Of a stretch of DNA of 44,877 nucleotides, positions 8,817-18,323 are shown piece after piece. Source of the DNA: an uncultured Rickettsiales bacterium (GTDB taxonomy: Bacteria > Pseudomonadota > Alphaproteobacteria > Rickettsiales > Rickettsiaceae); the NCBI GenBank assembly GCA_903828265.1, contig CAIKLL010000058.1, forward strand, positions 1-44,877, read 5' to 3'. The position numbers were made by a program, and so were the translations under genes. How positions within the stretch are numbered: the first letter of the stretch is position 1; every line of letters starts with the position of its first letter. The notes below the pieces were generated by a model. It saw only the letters and a program-made list of their open reading frames with translations. It was not told where the DNA came from and made no database searches.

Positions 8817-9322
8817 TTATACTCTTTAGCAAGATCTATGTAATTCTCAATATTATCCTGCATAAATCTAACTTCCTCCTCAGTAATTCTTCTAATAAAT
8901 TTTGCAGGACTACCGGCCCATAACTCCCTTGATTTAACTATTTTTCCTGGGGTTACTAGGCTACCTGCAGCTATAAAAGCATATTCTTCAATGATTGCTT
9001 TATCCATAATAGTTGATTGCATACCGATAAAAGCATTATTTCTAATTGTACACGCATGAATGAGTGCAAGATGCCCAATGGTAACATTATCTCCAATTGA
9101 AGTGGGACCTTCAAATCTGGAAGTATGAATTATTGTCCCGTCTTGTATGTTAGTACGAGAACCTACTGTAATAGGGTTAACATCGCCTCGGAGTACACAA
9201 TTAAACCAGATACCGGAATATTCGGCAACTGTTACATCTCCGGCAATTATTGATCCATGAGCAATAAACGCATTTTTATCAATTTTAGGGTTTAGCCCTT
9301 TAAATTTTATAATTTTTGGCAT
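8813..9322 (-). CDS. Gamma carbonic anhydrase family / hexapeptide-repeat protein
   Basis: Left-handed beta-helix hexapeptides, NIQDGTIIHTS, GHLALIHACTI, IGMQSTIMDKAIIEEYAFIAAGSLVTPGK, LWAGSPAKFIR. Confidence 0.93.
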   Translation of the reverse strand: MPKIIKFKGLNPKIDKNAFIAHGSIIAGDVTVAEYSGIWFNCVLRGDVNPITVGSRTNIQDGTIIHTSRFEGPTSIGDNVTIGHLALIHACTIRNNAFIGMQSTIMDKAIIEEYAFIAAGSLVTPGKIVKSRELWAGSPAKFIRRITEEEVRFMQDNIENYIDLAKEYK

Positions 9323-9435
9323 AACGATGTAAACTATAAATAGAAAAATACTTTACAGAGTCAAAAGAAAAATTTTATTGTATTAACTAATGTAATTTAA
9401 TACACTTCTGACAGTTTAAACAATATATATAATAC

Positions 9436-10143
9436 ATGAATTTTCGTGATCAGGGTATAATTATTGCAAAAAATTCTTTTAAAGAAAATAGTTGCGTAAT
9501 AACTTTATTTACTGAGAATCATGGATTATATTCAGGGGTAATAAAACGTTGCAGTCCCAAGACTACTAATAGCCTTATAGAATCTAACGTAGTGGATTTT
9601 TTTTGGCATGGGAGGCTTCATGAACATTTAGGATCTGTAAAATGTGAATTAATTAAATCATATAGCAGTTTTATAATCCAAAATAAAATGAAGTTATACG
9701 CATTTAACTCAATAGTTAGCCTAATAAAAAAAGCTTTTTGTGAAAGGGAACCGCATAATAATTTTTTTCCTAAATTTTTGTATTACCTTGAATCTCTAAA
9801 AAACAAAAAAGAATTTTCATTTAACGACTACATAAAATTAGAAATTGAGCTGTTAGCAGAGGCTGGTTATAGACTAGCCCTTAGCAGTTGTGTAGTAACA
9901 GGACAAAACCAGGATTTGCAGTATGTTTCTCCAAAATCAGGTCATGCAGTTTGTAAGAAAGCAGGGTACGAATATGCAAGTAAACTTTTAATTTTACCAC
10001 AGTTTTTGCTAAATAATACTGAACCTACTTTACAAGAAAAACATCAGGCATTCGCACTTACTTCATATTTTTTAAATAGATACGTTATACATGGTATTGG
10101 ATTAAAAGATAGGGAAGTGTTTATAGAATGCTCATTAGCATAA
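9436..10143 (+). CDS. recO: DNA repair protein RecO
   Basis: N-terminal OB domain (MNFRDQGIIIAKNSFKENSCVITLFTENHGLYSGVIKRC), overall length. Confidence 0.88.
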   Translation: MNFRDQGIIIAKNSFKENSCVITLFTENHGLYSGVIKRCSPKTTNSLIESNVVDFFWHGRLHEHLGSVKCELIKSYSSFIIQNKMKLYAFNSIVSLIKKAFCEREPHNNFFPKFLYYLESLKNKKEFSFNDYIKLEIELLAEAGYRLALSSCVVTGQNQDLQYVSPKSGHAVCKKAGYEYASKLLILPQFLLNNTEPTLQEKHQAFALTSYFLNRYVIHGIGLKDREVFIECSLA

Positions 10144-10172
10144 TTAAAAAATATCTTATTTAAATAGGATAA

Positions 10173-10913
10173 CTATACCGAGCTGTAACCTTTAATAAAA
10201 GTTTCTCCAAGATATACTTCCCTTACTTTTGTGTTATCAATAACTTCACTGGGTATACCATCCATGAGGATTTTACCATCATATATGATGTATGCACGGT
10301 CTACTATATCCAATGCCTCACGGACATTATGATCGGTAATAAGGATACCAATATTACGTTCTTTTAGGTGGGATATCAGATTTTTTATATCATTAACAGC
10401 GATTGGGTCTATTCCCGCAAGAGGTTCATCAAGTAATATAAAAGCAGGATCCGTAGCAAGGCTTCGTGCTATTTCAAGGCGTCTGCGTTCCCCGCCTGAT
10501 AAGGTAGTTGCTATTTTATTTTGTAAGTGACTTATAGAAAACTCTTCAAGCAATTTAGAGGCTTTTTCTTCTATTTCTTCTTTGTTAGAATTTTTAATTT
10601 CTAGAATTGCTTTTATATTATCTTTTACTGTCAGTCCTCTAAAAATAGAAGATTCTTGAGGTAAATAACTAATCCCAAGCCTCGATCTTAGGTATGTAGG
10701 TAAATTAGTAATATCATGATTTCCTAAACCTAGGCGACCAGAATCTGTTTTTGTTATACCTATTATTATACTAAATAAAGTGGTTTTACCCGCACCATTA
10801 GGTCCTAGTAATCCTACAGCTTCTCCCTGTTTTAAATCAATAGATACATCACGTAAAACCGGTCTTTTATTATATGATTTCGAAATGTTTTGAGCTATTA
10901 ATTTATCTTTCAT
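10173..10913 (-). CDS. lptB: LPS export ABC transporter ATP-binding protein LptB
   Basis: GPNGAGKTTLF Walker A, LSGGERRRLEIARSLA signature, FILLDEPLAGIDPIAV; follows lptA/lptC. Confidence 0.95.
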   Translation of the reverse strand: MKDKLIAQNISKSYNKRPVLRDVSIDLKQGEAVGLLGPNGAGKTTLFSIIIGITKTDSGRLGLGNHDITNLPTYLRSRLGISYLPQESSIFRGLTVKDNIKAILEIKNSNKEEIEEKASKLLEEFSISHLQNKIATTLSGGERRRLEIARSLATDPAFILLDEPLAGIDPIAVNDIKNLISHLKERNIGILITDHNVREALDIVDRAYIIYDGKILMDGIPSEVIDNTKVREVYLGETFIKGYSSV

Positions 10914-11400
10914 TGTTCTGCTTAGTTATCAATTGAAATTGGGTAAAATATACCATTTTATCGGTAACTAGTATATATTTATCTTTTTGTAGGTTTACAT
11001 TCCCCTTAAGAGTTAATTTTTGCAAATCTACAATATATTCACCACTATTTGCAATTACTACTTCGTTATTAAGTTTTTTTATCGCTTTTAAATTACCTGG
11101 AATTTCAATTTTAGTGATTGACTTTTTTTTATTGTCGTTATTTTTATAATATACTTTTAAATAGTCAGTTTTAAGTATTAGGTCGTCAAATATTACAGTC
11201 ACTTTACCTTTAAAATGAGCGATAAGGTTATTATTATCTATATTCAAAAAATCTGAAAGTACTGTTATATCAGAATGAATTATTTCTTCAGAGTCTTCAT
11301 TTGCGAGAGTACACAAATAAGGATTAATAATAAATGTTATCAGAATCAGAATTTTATACAATATTCTAAGTACGGTAGGGGTAAGATAATTAAAAATCAT
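10903..11400 (-). CDS. lptA: LPS transport periplasmic protein LptA (OstA-like)
   Basis: OstA-like beta-strand repeats (FKGKVTVIFDDLILKTDYLKVYY), signal segment, position between lptC and lptB. Confidence 0.85.
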   Translation of the reverse strand: MIFNYLTPTVLRILYKILILITFIINPYLCTLANEDSEEIIHSDITVLSDFLNIDNNNLIAHFKGKVTVIFDDLILKTDYLKVYYKNNDNKKKSITKIEIPGNLKAIKKLNNEVVIANSGEYIVDLQKLTLKGNVNLQKDKYILVTDKMVYFTQFQLITKQNNER

Positions 11401-11980
11401 TTACATTAAATGTGGATACGACTTCGCCTTCAAAGTTTACTATATTGTTTGAATCCTCGCTATAAAAATTTAAAGCTTTAATTGTTGAATGTTGATAGGT
11501 AACCTCAACAGGTTCTTTGGTTGAGGCTAAATTTGAGTTTAAATCAAAATTTACTTTATGACCGGTTAACTTAAAATTATTAAATATAACCTTAACATTG
11601 TCAGATAATATAAGTAAATTTGTGTTTTCGTCGAGTAATCCATTGTCTGCAACAATATGTAAATTATCTTCTGATAGCTTATGCGTTGCATCAATAGAGT
11701 TAAGGTTATAAATATTATCGCTTTGTTTTGTGACGGTTCCAGCTGCAATTGTATAAGGTAAGTTATTTTTATTTAAGCCTTCGAAAATAGAATTATTAAT
11801 ATTAAAATTGAATTCTTTAGGAACATTACTATTCTCATTTACTTCAAATTTTCCTTCAATAGCTTCTCTTTTTTTCTCATGGATAACCCAAAATATTAGA
11901 AATAGTACAGAGATTCCTAGTAGTAAAAATAGGTGTTTTATAAAGTTAGTTCTTCTAACAATATAATGAATGTTTTTCAT
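11390..11980 (-). CDS. lptC: LPS export protein LptC
   Basis: N-terminal TM anchor, LptC-like strands (LHIVADNGLLDENTNLLILSDNVKVIF), operon context. Confidence 0.83.
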   Translation of the reverse strand: MKNIHYIVRRTNFIKHLFLLLGISVLFLIFWVIHEKKREAIEGKFEVNENSNVPKEFNFNINNSIFEGLNKNNLPYTIAAGTVTKQSDNIYNLNSIDATHKLSEDNLHIVADNGLLDENTNLLILSDNVKVIFNNFKLTGHKVNFDLNSNLASTKEPVEVTYQHSTIKALNFYSEDSNNIVNFEGEVVSTFNVNDF

Positions 11981-11982
11981 AT

Positions 11983-12933
11983 TTAAGCAACTCCGGCTTT
12001 TAAAATATCATGAATATGAATAATCCCTATCACCTTATCATCATAATCATTAACCGGTAAAATAGTAATCGATTTGTTATTCATTACAGATAAAGCTTCA
12101 CTAGCTAAAATATCTGATCTTACAAAGATTAGAGATGTAGTCATAAGATCTTCAGCTTTTAAGGTTTTAAGATCTTTATCTATATTTCTTCTTAAATCGC
12201 CGTCCGTAATAATCCCTATTAAGGTCTGGTTATTATCTACTACTATAGCACATCCTAGTTTTTTTTCTGTTATGATTCCTGCTACCCTAGTAATAGAATA
12301 ATCAGGGTTAATAAAAGGAATAGCAGTACCCGTAAGCATTAAATCCTTGATTTTAATTAAATTAACTCCAATTTTTCCACCGGGATGAAAGGTAAGAAAA
12401 TCATCTTTAGAAAAACCTTTTGCTTCGTGGAGAGAAACAATAATAGCATCACCTAAAGCTAGCATCATAAGAGCAGAAGTAGTTGGAGCAGATAGCAGTG
12501 ATGCTTCCTTAATTGTTGGAATGGTAAGTAGAAAATCACTATTTTTTGCAAGGGTGGAGTCCGGATTCATGGTAGCTGCAATAATCTTAATAGCAAACCG
12601 CTTACAGTAATTAATGGTATCAAATAATTCTCTACTTTCTCCAGAGTTAGAAAGCATAAATACCATATCGGCTTTTGTTATCATACCAAGGTCGCCATGG
12701 CTTGCTTCTGCAGGGTGGATATAAAATGCCGGAGTACCTGTCGATGCAAGTGAAGCGGCTATTTTTCTAGCAATATAACCGCTTTTACCTATACCCAGTA
12801 TAATTAATCTTCCTTTTAAACTTAAAATTGCTTCAATTACTTTAGAAAAATCAGTAGGAATTTGTGATTTTAGGATATTTAAGGCAGTTGCTTCTTCACT
12901 GATTACTCTCTCGGCGGTTTTGTAAAAATTCAT
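11983..12933 (-). CDS. kdsD: KpsF/GutQ arabinose-5-phosphate isomerase (SIS + 2 CBS)
   Basis: LIILGIGKSGYIARKIAASLASTGTPAFYIHPAEASHGDLGMI; CBS pair at C-terminus. Confidence 0.95.
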   Translation of the reverse strand: MNFYKTAERVISEEATALNILKSQIPTDFSKVIEAILSLKGRLIILGIGKSGYIARKIAASLASTGTPAFYIHPAEASHGDLGMITKADMVFMLSNSGESRELFDTINYCKRFAIKIIAATMNPDSTLAKNSDFLLTIPTIKEASLLSAPTTSALMMLALGDAIIVSLHEAKGFSKDDFLTFHPGGKIGVNLIKIKDLMLTGTAIPFINPDYSITRVAGIITEKKLGCAIVVDNNQTLIGIITDGDLRRNIDKDLKTLKAEDLMTTSLIFVRSDILASEALSVMNNKSITILPVNDYDDKVIGIIHIHDILKAGVA

Positions 12934-13556
12934 TTTGTTATACTGTGTGAAAATATATCAATTTCGTTCCAGCCCATTAAATCTAAATTTGCTCTAGTAG
13001 GTAGGAAGTCAAATAATTTGTAAGCAATATCATTTCTATTTTCGGCAATTAGCATGGAAGTTAATATTTCCTTAAGCGAATGTAAATATATAACATCTTT
13101 GGCACCATACTCTTTTTGTTCTTCACTAAGCTGTAAAGTACCCCAATAAGAAGATTGTTGCTGTTTGGAAATGTTAATCCCAAGTAATTCTTTACATAAA
13201 TCTTTTAAGCCATGATGTTCTGTATAAGTTCTAACTAGTATAGAAGCAATTTTAGTACAAAAAACGTTTGATAATTCAATCTCAAGGTATTTTTTTATCA
13301 CTGCTAAGTCAAACCGTGCAAAATGAAAAATTTTTTCTCGATTTTTATCTAATAATAAATTTTTTAGATTTGGAGCATCATAATTATCTTTAGAGAATTG
13401 AACTAAATAGGCTTCCCCGTCACCATTACTAATTTGAAGGAGACATAAACGATCTCTATTTAAATCTAGACCCATAGTTTCTGTATCTATCGCAATATCA
13501 CCAGGCAACTGGAAATTAGATGGTAAATCGTTATAAAAAACTGTAACTCTTATAAT
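12930..13556 (-). CDS. rnd: Ribonuclease D-like 3'-5' exonuclease; start codon uncertain (ATT 13556 / ATA 13553 / TTG 13508)
   Basis: DEDD exonuclease motifs (IAIDTETMGL, FHFARFDLAVI, YGAKDVIYLHSL). The reading frame upstream of the track start encodes RVTVFYNDLPSNFQLPGD and is preceded by AGGAGG. Confidence 0.85.
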   Translation of the reverse strand: MIRVTVFYNDLPSNFQLPGDIAIDTETMGLDLNRDRLCLLQISNGDGEAYLVQFSKDNYDAPNLKNLLLDKNREKIFHFARFDLAVIKKYLEIELSNVFCTKIASILVRTYTEHHGLKDLCKELLGINISKQQQSSYWGTLQLSEEQKEYGAKDVIYLHSLKEILTSMLIAENRNDIAYKLFDFLPTRANLDLMGWNEIDIFSHSITK

Positions 13557-13574
13557 ATCCTCCTCAGTAAAAAG

Positions 13575-13916
13575 TTAATCACTTTTCTTGTTATTTATTA
13601 CTTCTCTTTTAAAAACTTGTTCATTATGAGCAATAATACCTAATATATTTCTTGCTTTTTCATCAAGCATATCTATATCTAAAGATTCCGGCCTTAGTAA
13701 TTTAGCTCGGTTTTCTACTTCTAATCTTTCAGCTCTTAACAACTGTAATTTGTTATGCATACTTTCCAACTCTGCTTGAAGTTTAAAATATGCTACTACC
13801 CCTCTGTTACCATAAATAGAATGAAAAACAAAATATAACAATAATAGTAATATAATTATATTAAAAACTGTCTTTCTTGTAAGTTGTATAGTTTTAAGCT
13901 GACTTTTTTTTATCAT
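13575..13916 (-). CDS. FtsB/DivIC septum formation initiator family protein
   Basis: Short single-TM protein with coiled coil (LQAELESMHNKLQLLRAERLEVENRAKLL), then LDIDMLDEKARNILG. Confidence 0.85.
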   Translation of the reverse strand: MIKKSQLKTIQLTRKTVFNIIILLLLLYFVFHSIYGNRGVVAYFKLQAELESMHNKLQLLRAERLEVENRAKLLRPESLDIDMLDEKARNILGIIAHNEQVFKREVINNKKSD

Positions 13917-13951
13917 TAAATTAATTTATTCCACGGACATTATATATTAGA

Positions 13952-14629
13952 TTACTCTATTTGGCTATGTAAATAAAATGCCACAATAGGGGCGGTAAGT
14001 ATTATACTGTCAAACCGGTCAAGCATACCACCATGTCCCGGTATTATATTACCGCTATCTTTAATTTTAAATTTTCTTTTGAAATAGGAAATAAATAGAT
14101 CACTTGCTTGAGCAACTCCAGCTAAAATTATAAATTGTCCTATGAGGAGGAAATTGGAAATTTGACCGTAGTAAGGAAGTTTATAACTAGGTATTAACTT
14201 TAGCAATAAGGGGAACAAAACACCAGCAGTAATTCCTCCTAGAAGCCCTGATATAGTTTTTTTAGGACTTAAAATAGGAGCAAGTTTCGGACCTTGTAGC
14301 CATTTTCCTATAAACATAGCGAAGGAATCTACGGACCAAATAATTATAAAAAAAGTTGCTAGTAACCATCCATTATAATCAATCTCCGAAATATAAAACA
14401 AAGAAGCTATAGGTATGGAGATTATTATAAGTCCGGAATACAAATAATTTTTCTTTAAATGCGTCATATCGTACCATTCTGCAAGCATTATTGCTGCAAT
14501 TGTAGTAACTAATATAAAAAATAACGGTCTAATAAAAAAGATTGCTGTTATAAAGAGCAAACCTATAAAGAAGGCAGAGATAATTCTAACCTGTAAATTT
14601 GAAAGACTTTGTACTAAACCTGGTTTCAT
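13952..14629 (-). CDS. cdsA: Phosphatidate cytidylyltransferase
   Basis: Multi-TM, WSVDSFAMFIGKWLQGPKLAPILSPKKTISGLLGG and SDLFISYFKRKFKIKDSGNIIPGHGGMLDRFDS signature. Confidence 0.96.
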   Translation of the reverse strand: MKPGLVQSLSNLQVRIISAFFIGLLFITAIFFIRPLFFILVTTIAAIMLAEWYDMTHLKKNYLYSGLIIISIPIASLFYISEIDYNGWLLATFFIIIWSVDSFAMFIGKWLQGPKLAPILSPKKTISGLLGGITAGVLFPLLLKLIPSYKLPYYGQISNFLLIGQFIILAGVAQASDLFISYFKRKFKIKDSGNIIPGHGGMLDRFDSIILTAPIVAFYLHSQIE

Positions 14630-15346
14630 TTATCTCCCTCCAAAATTTCTTGTCCTTTTGGAATAATCTTCAATTGCTAGTTTTAAATCATCAATAGAGA
14701 AATCTGGCCAGAATTTGTCAATAAAATATAATTCAGCATAAGCAGCTTGCCATAACAGAAAATTGCTCATCCTAAAGAAACCACCAGTTCTTATATATAA
14801 ATCAACATCGGGCATTTCTTTGTCATATAAGAATTGACTAACGATTTCTTCGGATATCTGTTTTATACCAGAATTAACAATTTTTTGGCAAGCTTGAGCT
14901 ATTTCCTCTCTACTCCCATAACTAAAAGCCAAGCAAACCGTCATTTTATCATTATGTTTAGTCAGTTCGGCAGCGTGGAGTATTTTATTTTTTAATTCAC
15001 TATTTATTTTATCTAAATTACCAACTATTTTAAGTCTGATCTGGTGCTTATGAAGAGTTTTTATTTCATTTTCAACATAATAATTTAGCAATTTCATTAA
15101 TAATGATACCTCGTCTTTAGGCCTTTGCCAATTTTCGGAGGAAAAAGTATATAAAGTAATATAAGGAATATTAAGCTCTAAACTCTGCAGGATTAGCTCT
15201 TTTGCAACTTCTGCTCCTTTTTTATGTCCTTCTGCTTTAGATAAATTCCCGGAAGCTGCCCAACGGGCATTACCATCCATTATAATTGCTAGGTGTTTAA
15301 TATTGTGATGTATATTAAAAGTCTTATTGATTAAATTATTATTCAT
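14630..15346 (-). CDS. uppS: Isoprenyl transferase (undecaprenyl diphosphate synthase)
   Basis: HLAIIMDGNARWA, YTLYTFSSENWQRP-like (ITLYTFSSENWQRPKDEV), DLYIRTGG. Confidence 0.96.
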   Translation of the reverse strand: MNNNLINKTFNIHHNIKHLAIIMDGNARWAASGNLSKAEGHKKGAEVAKELILQSLELNIPYITLYTFSSENWQRPKDEVSLLMKLLNYYVENEIKTLHKHQIRLKIVGNLDKINSELKNKILHAAELTKHNDKMTVCLAFSYGSREEIAQACQKIVNSGIKQISEEIVSQFLYDKEMPDVDLYIRTGGFFRMSNFLLWQAAYAELYFIDKFWPDFSIDDLKLAIEDYSKRTRNFGGR

Positions 15347-15369
15347 TCGTGATTTTAATCTAGTTGTAA

Positions 15370-16698
15370 TTAATCAGCTAATTTAGGAAGTTTGATTTTT
15401 ACTAGCAGTCCCTTTAAAGTTTTACTTTCCGCTAAACTTATTGTCCCATAATGTCCAATTATTATTTCTTTTGTAATCGCAAGCCCGAGCCCTACACTTG
15501 TTGAATCTTCAAGGGTTCTAGCCTTATTTCCTCGATAAAAAGGCTTAAATACACGATTTCTTTCGATATTATCGATTCCTTTGCCGTTATCTTCTACAGT
15601 TATAAATGCGTTATCATCTTGTGAATATACAGAAATTTTTATTTTTGTTGAGTATTTTGTTGCATTACTAATTATATTGTTTAAAGCCCGGGCAAAAGAA
15701 TAAATTTTGATTTGAGTTAATATATTTGTTTTTTGTTGCTCTAACTGGATATTATTTTTGTGCCAATGTAATTTTATATAATCTGATATCCATTTATTTA
15801 ACTCAACTTTACTAAAACTTTCTCCACCTTCCCCTCTTGCGAAATCGAGATAAGAGGAAATCATATATTGCATACTATTGATATCGTGAGTTAATTCTTC
15901 TTTTTCTTCGCAATCATTCATTAATTCCACTTGCAATTTCATGCGCGTTAGAGGAGTTTTTAAATCATGTGAAATCATAGCTAGCATTTGAGTTCTTTTA
16001 GCAGTTTGACGTTCTATCCTATCTTTCATTTTTAAGAAAGCAATGCCTGCTTTTCTTATTTCTCGTGCCCCTGACGGTTTATAATCTGGCATTTTTTCAC
16101 CTCGACCATATTTTTCAGCTGCATTCGTCAATTCTAAAATTGATTTAATTTGATTTTTAGAAAAGATTAGTGAAACAGAAAGAAGAACTATAGTTAAAAA
16201 TATTATCCAAAGTGCAAAGATATAAGTAGTAGGATTAAGTAAAGTTTTAGCGGGTAACGTAATGATTAAAAGATGTTTTGGTATTTCTATCATCACTTTT
16301 ATTTTACCATCTTCATCTAGAAAGACCTCATTCTTGTACTTAACTTTTTCGCTTAAATTTTTTTGAAAAATTTCTAATTCTTCAGAGTTAATTTTTTTGT
16401 TCTTTTCTATTCTTTCATTGGGCACTAAAATGTATGAGAGATTCAGATAAATTTTGTTTTGATTCTTATTTTGATGAATAGCCTGTTGTTGTAATAGGGA
16501 TTCTATTTCAGAAACTATTAATGAACTAGTATGGTAAGATACATTATACCAGTGTCTCTCATAAAACAAATGTAAAGCAATAGACTGACCGATTACGCTT
16601 GGAATTATTATAATAAGAATAAATCTTGATAATAAACTTTTTGGTATAAGCTTCTTTTTTATAAGACGAAATAAACTAAATTTAGATATATAGCGCAT
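15370..16698 (-). CDS. envZ: EnvZ-like sensor histidine kinase
   Basis: Two TM segments, HAMP, H-box AMISHDLKTPLTRMKLQVELM, ATPase VEDNGKGID ... GLGLAI. Confidence 0.88.
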   Translation of the reverse strand: MRYISKFSLFRLIKKKLIPKSLLSRFILIIIIPSVIGQSIALHLFYERHWYNVSYHTSSLIVSEIESLLQQQAIHQNKNQNKIYLNLSYILVPNERIEKNKKINSEELEIFQKNLSEKVKYKNEVFLDEDGKIKVMIEIPKHLLIITLPAKTLLNPTTYIFALWIIFLTIVLLSVSLIFSKNQIKSILELTNAAEKYGRGEKMPDYKPSGAREIRKAGIAFLKMKDRIERQTAKRTQMLAMISHDLKTPLTRMKLQVELMNDCEEKEELTHDINSMQYMISSYLDFARGEGGESFSKVELNKWISDYIKLHWHKNNIQLEQQKTNILTQIKIYSFARALNNIISNATKYSTKIKISVYSQDDNAFITVEDNGKGIDNIERNRVFKPFYRGNKARTLEDSTSVGLGLAITKEIIIGHYGTISLAESKTLKGLLVKIKLPKLAD

Positions 16699-17362
16699 AA
16701 CCTAAATTTCGGATTGTTTTTAGATATTTAGGGATTTTAGGATCTGGTTCTAGTTTATTTCTAAGTCTTACTATTTGTACGTCTATGGATCTTGGGTTTA
16801 AACCACCCATTTTAACAGAAAGGTCATCTCTACTTATTACTTCATTTCTAGAAGCTATTAAGAGATCAAGAAGTTTTTGCTCAGTCGAGCTCAATGCAAC
16901 AATTTGATCATTGCTAGTTAAATTTTTTGTTGATAAATCGTATAAGTAATTTCCGATTCTAGCAATTTGCTGTTCTTTTTTATAAAGATTATGAGAGGTT
17001 ATTAAGTTATTAATTCTAAGCAATAGCTCTTTAGGTTCAAAAGGTTTTGTTAAATAATCCTTAGCTCCAGCTTCTAAACCTTTAACTCTATCTTCTGGTT
17101 CAGAGAGGGCAGTAAGCATAATTATTGGAAGAGCTTTTTTACTTTCTTTTATTTTTTCTGCGAATTCTAGACCAGTTATTTCCGGCATCATAACATCTAG
17201 TATTATCAAATCAAAGACAAAATTTTCCAATAACTCAAATGCTTCTGTTGAAGAAATAGCAGTAGATACTAGAAAGTTATTTTGTTGCAAAAACTTCTTC
17301 AAAAGTTTTATGATTCTGGTATCATCATCCACTACTAGGATATGCGGTTTATCATCTCTCAT
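16682..17362 (-). CDS. ompR: OmpR-family response regulator
   Basis: Receiver domain (VVDDDTRIIKLL, IILDVMMPEITGLEF, GAKDYLTKPF) plus winged helix; overlaps envZ-like start by 17 nt. Confidence 0.9.
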   Translation of the reverse strand: MRDDKPHILVVDDDTRIIKLLKKFLQQNNFLVSTAISSTEAFELLENFVFDLIILDVMMPEITGLEFAEKIKESKKALPIIMLTALSEPEDRVKGLEAGAKDYLTKPFEPKELLLRINNLITSHNLYKKEQQIARIGNYLYDLSTKNLTSNDQIVALSSTEQKLLDLLIASRNEVISRDDLSVKMGGLNPRSIDVQIVRLRNKLEPDPKIPKYLKTIRNLGYALYI

Positions 17363-17437
17363 GTTCTTTAAACTTTAGAAAAAATATAAAAGTTACCACA
17401 ATAATAACTTAAAATTATAGGATTTACAGCGAATTTT

Positions 17438-18316
17438 ATGTTCAATAATAAATTACCCGAATTTGCGTCTGATTTTATCTGGATTAATGGTGAGTTTTTG
17501 CACTTAAATAAAGCTTATGTTCATGTGCTTACCCATAGTCTCCATTATGCCGGAGCTGCCTGGGAAGGAGAACGAGCTTACAACGGAAAAATATTTAAAT
17601 TAGAAGAACATACTAACAGGTTATTAAAATCAGCCGAGTATATGGGCCTTGTACCTATTAAATACAGCGCTCAAGAAATAAACGCTGTTACTTATGAATT
17701 ACTGGAAAAAAATTCTTTAAAAGATGCGTACATCAGGCCGCTAATCTGGCGAGGAGCTGAATCAATAGCAATTTATAATTCTACGCTTACAGTAAATATG
17801 CTAATTATTATGCTTCCCTCCCGCGCTGAGTTCTTAAGTAACTTGAAATTAAACCTTAGTAGCTGGTGTAAACCAAGCCCTAAAGCTTTCCCGCCACAAG
17901 CAAAATCTTCAACGCATTATGGAATGCCCGTGGTATCCCAGATTACAGCCTCAAATAATGGATATGACGATTCTCTAGTGCTTGATGAAGAAGGATATGT
18001 TGCCGAATGTAATGTAGCAAATATTTTTTTTGGTAAAGGTAATAAGCTTGTAACACCAATAGCGGATAGGTTCTTAAATGGTATTACAAGACAAGCAGTT
18101 ATTGAAATGGCAAAGAGTCTGGAATTTGAGGTAATTGAAACTAGAATACCACTTGAAGATCTGGATAAATATGAGTATTCATTTATAACAGGTACTGCCA
18201 GAGAAATAGGAGGGGTTGGTTCTATTGACTTAAGAAAGATAGTGCATTATTTTCCTGATCCGGATAGAAAAATCAAAATGTTACAATCCGAATTTGCTAG
18301 ATTAGTGGGTAAGTAG
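17438..18316 (+). CDS. ilvE: Branched-chain amino acid aminotransferase
   Basis: LTHSLHYAGAAWEGERAYNGKIFKLEEHTNRLLKSA, EGYVAECNVANIF, TGTAREIGGV. Confidence 0.94.
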   Translation: MFNNKLPEFASDFIWINGEFLHLNKAYVHVLTHSLHYAGAAWEGERAYNGKIFKLEEHTNRLLKSAEYMGLVPIKYSAQEINAVTYELLEKNSLKDAYIRPLIWRGAESIAIYNSTLTVNMLIIMLPSRAEFLSNLKLNLSSWCKPSPKAFPPQAKSSTHYGMPVVSQITASNNGYDDSLVLDEEGYVAECNVANIFFGKGNKLVTPIADRFLNGITRQAVIEMAKSLEFEVIETRIPLEDLDKYEYSFITGTAREIGGVGSIDLRKIVHYFPDPDRKIKMLQSEFARLVGK

Positions 18317-18323
18317 ATAAAAT

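Noticed and set aside
9380-9436. TATAAT just upstream of recO as a promoter
   Set aside because: The -10-like hexamer lies only 2 nt before the recO ATG, so a start site at normal spacing would fall inside the coding region; AT-rich background makes chance matches common.
10152-10170. AT-rich palindrome between recO and lptB (atcttatttaaataggat)
   Set aside because: Imperfect, all-AT core, no T-run or GC stem; too weak to call a terminator.
11566-11748. 60-aa ORF on the - strand
   Set aside because: Alternate-frame ORF inside lptC.
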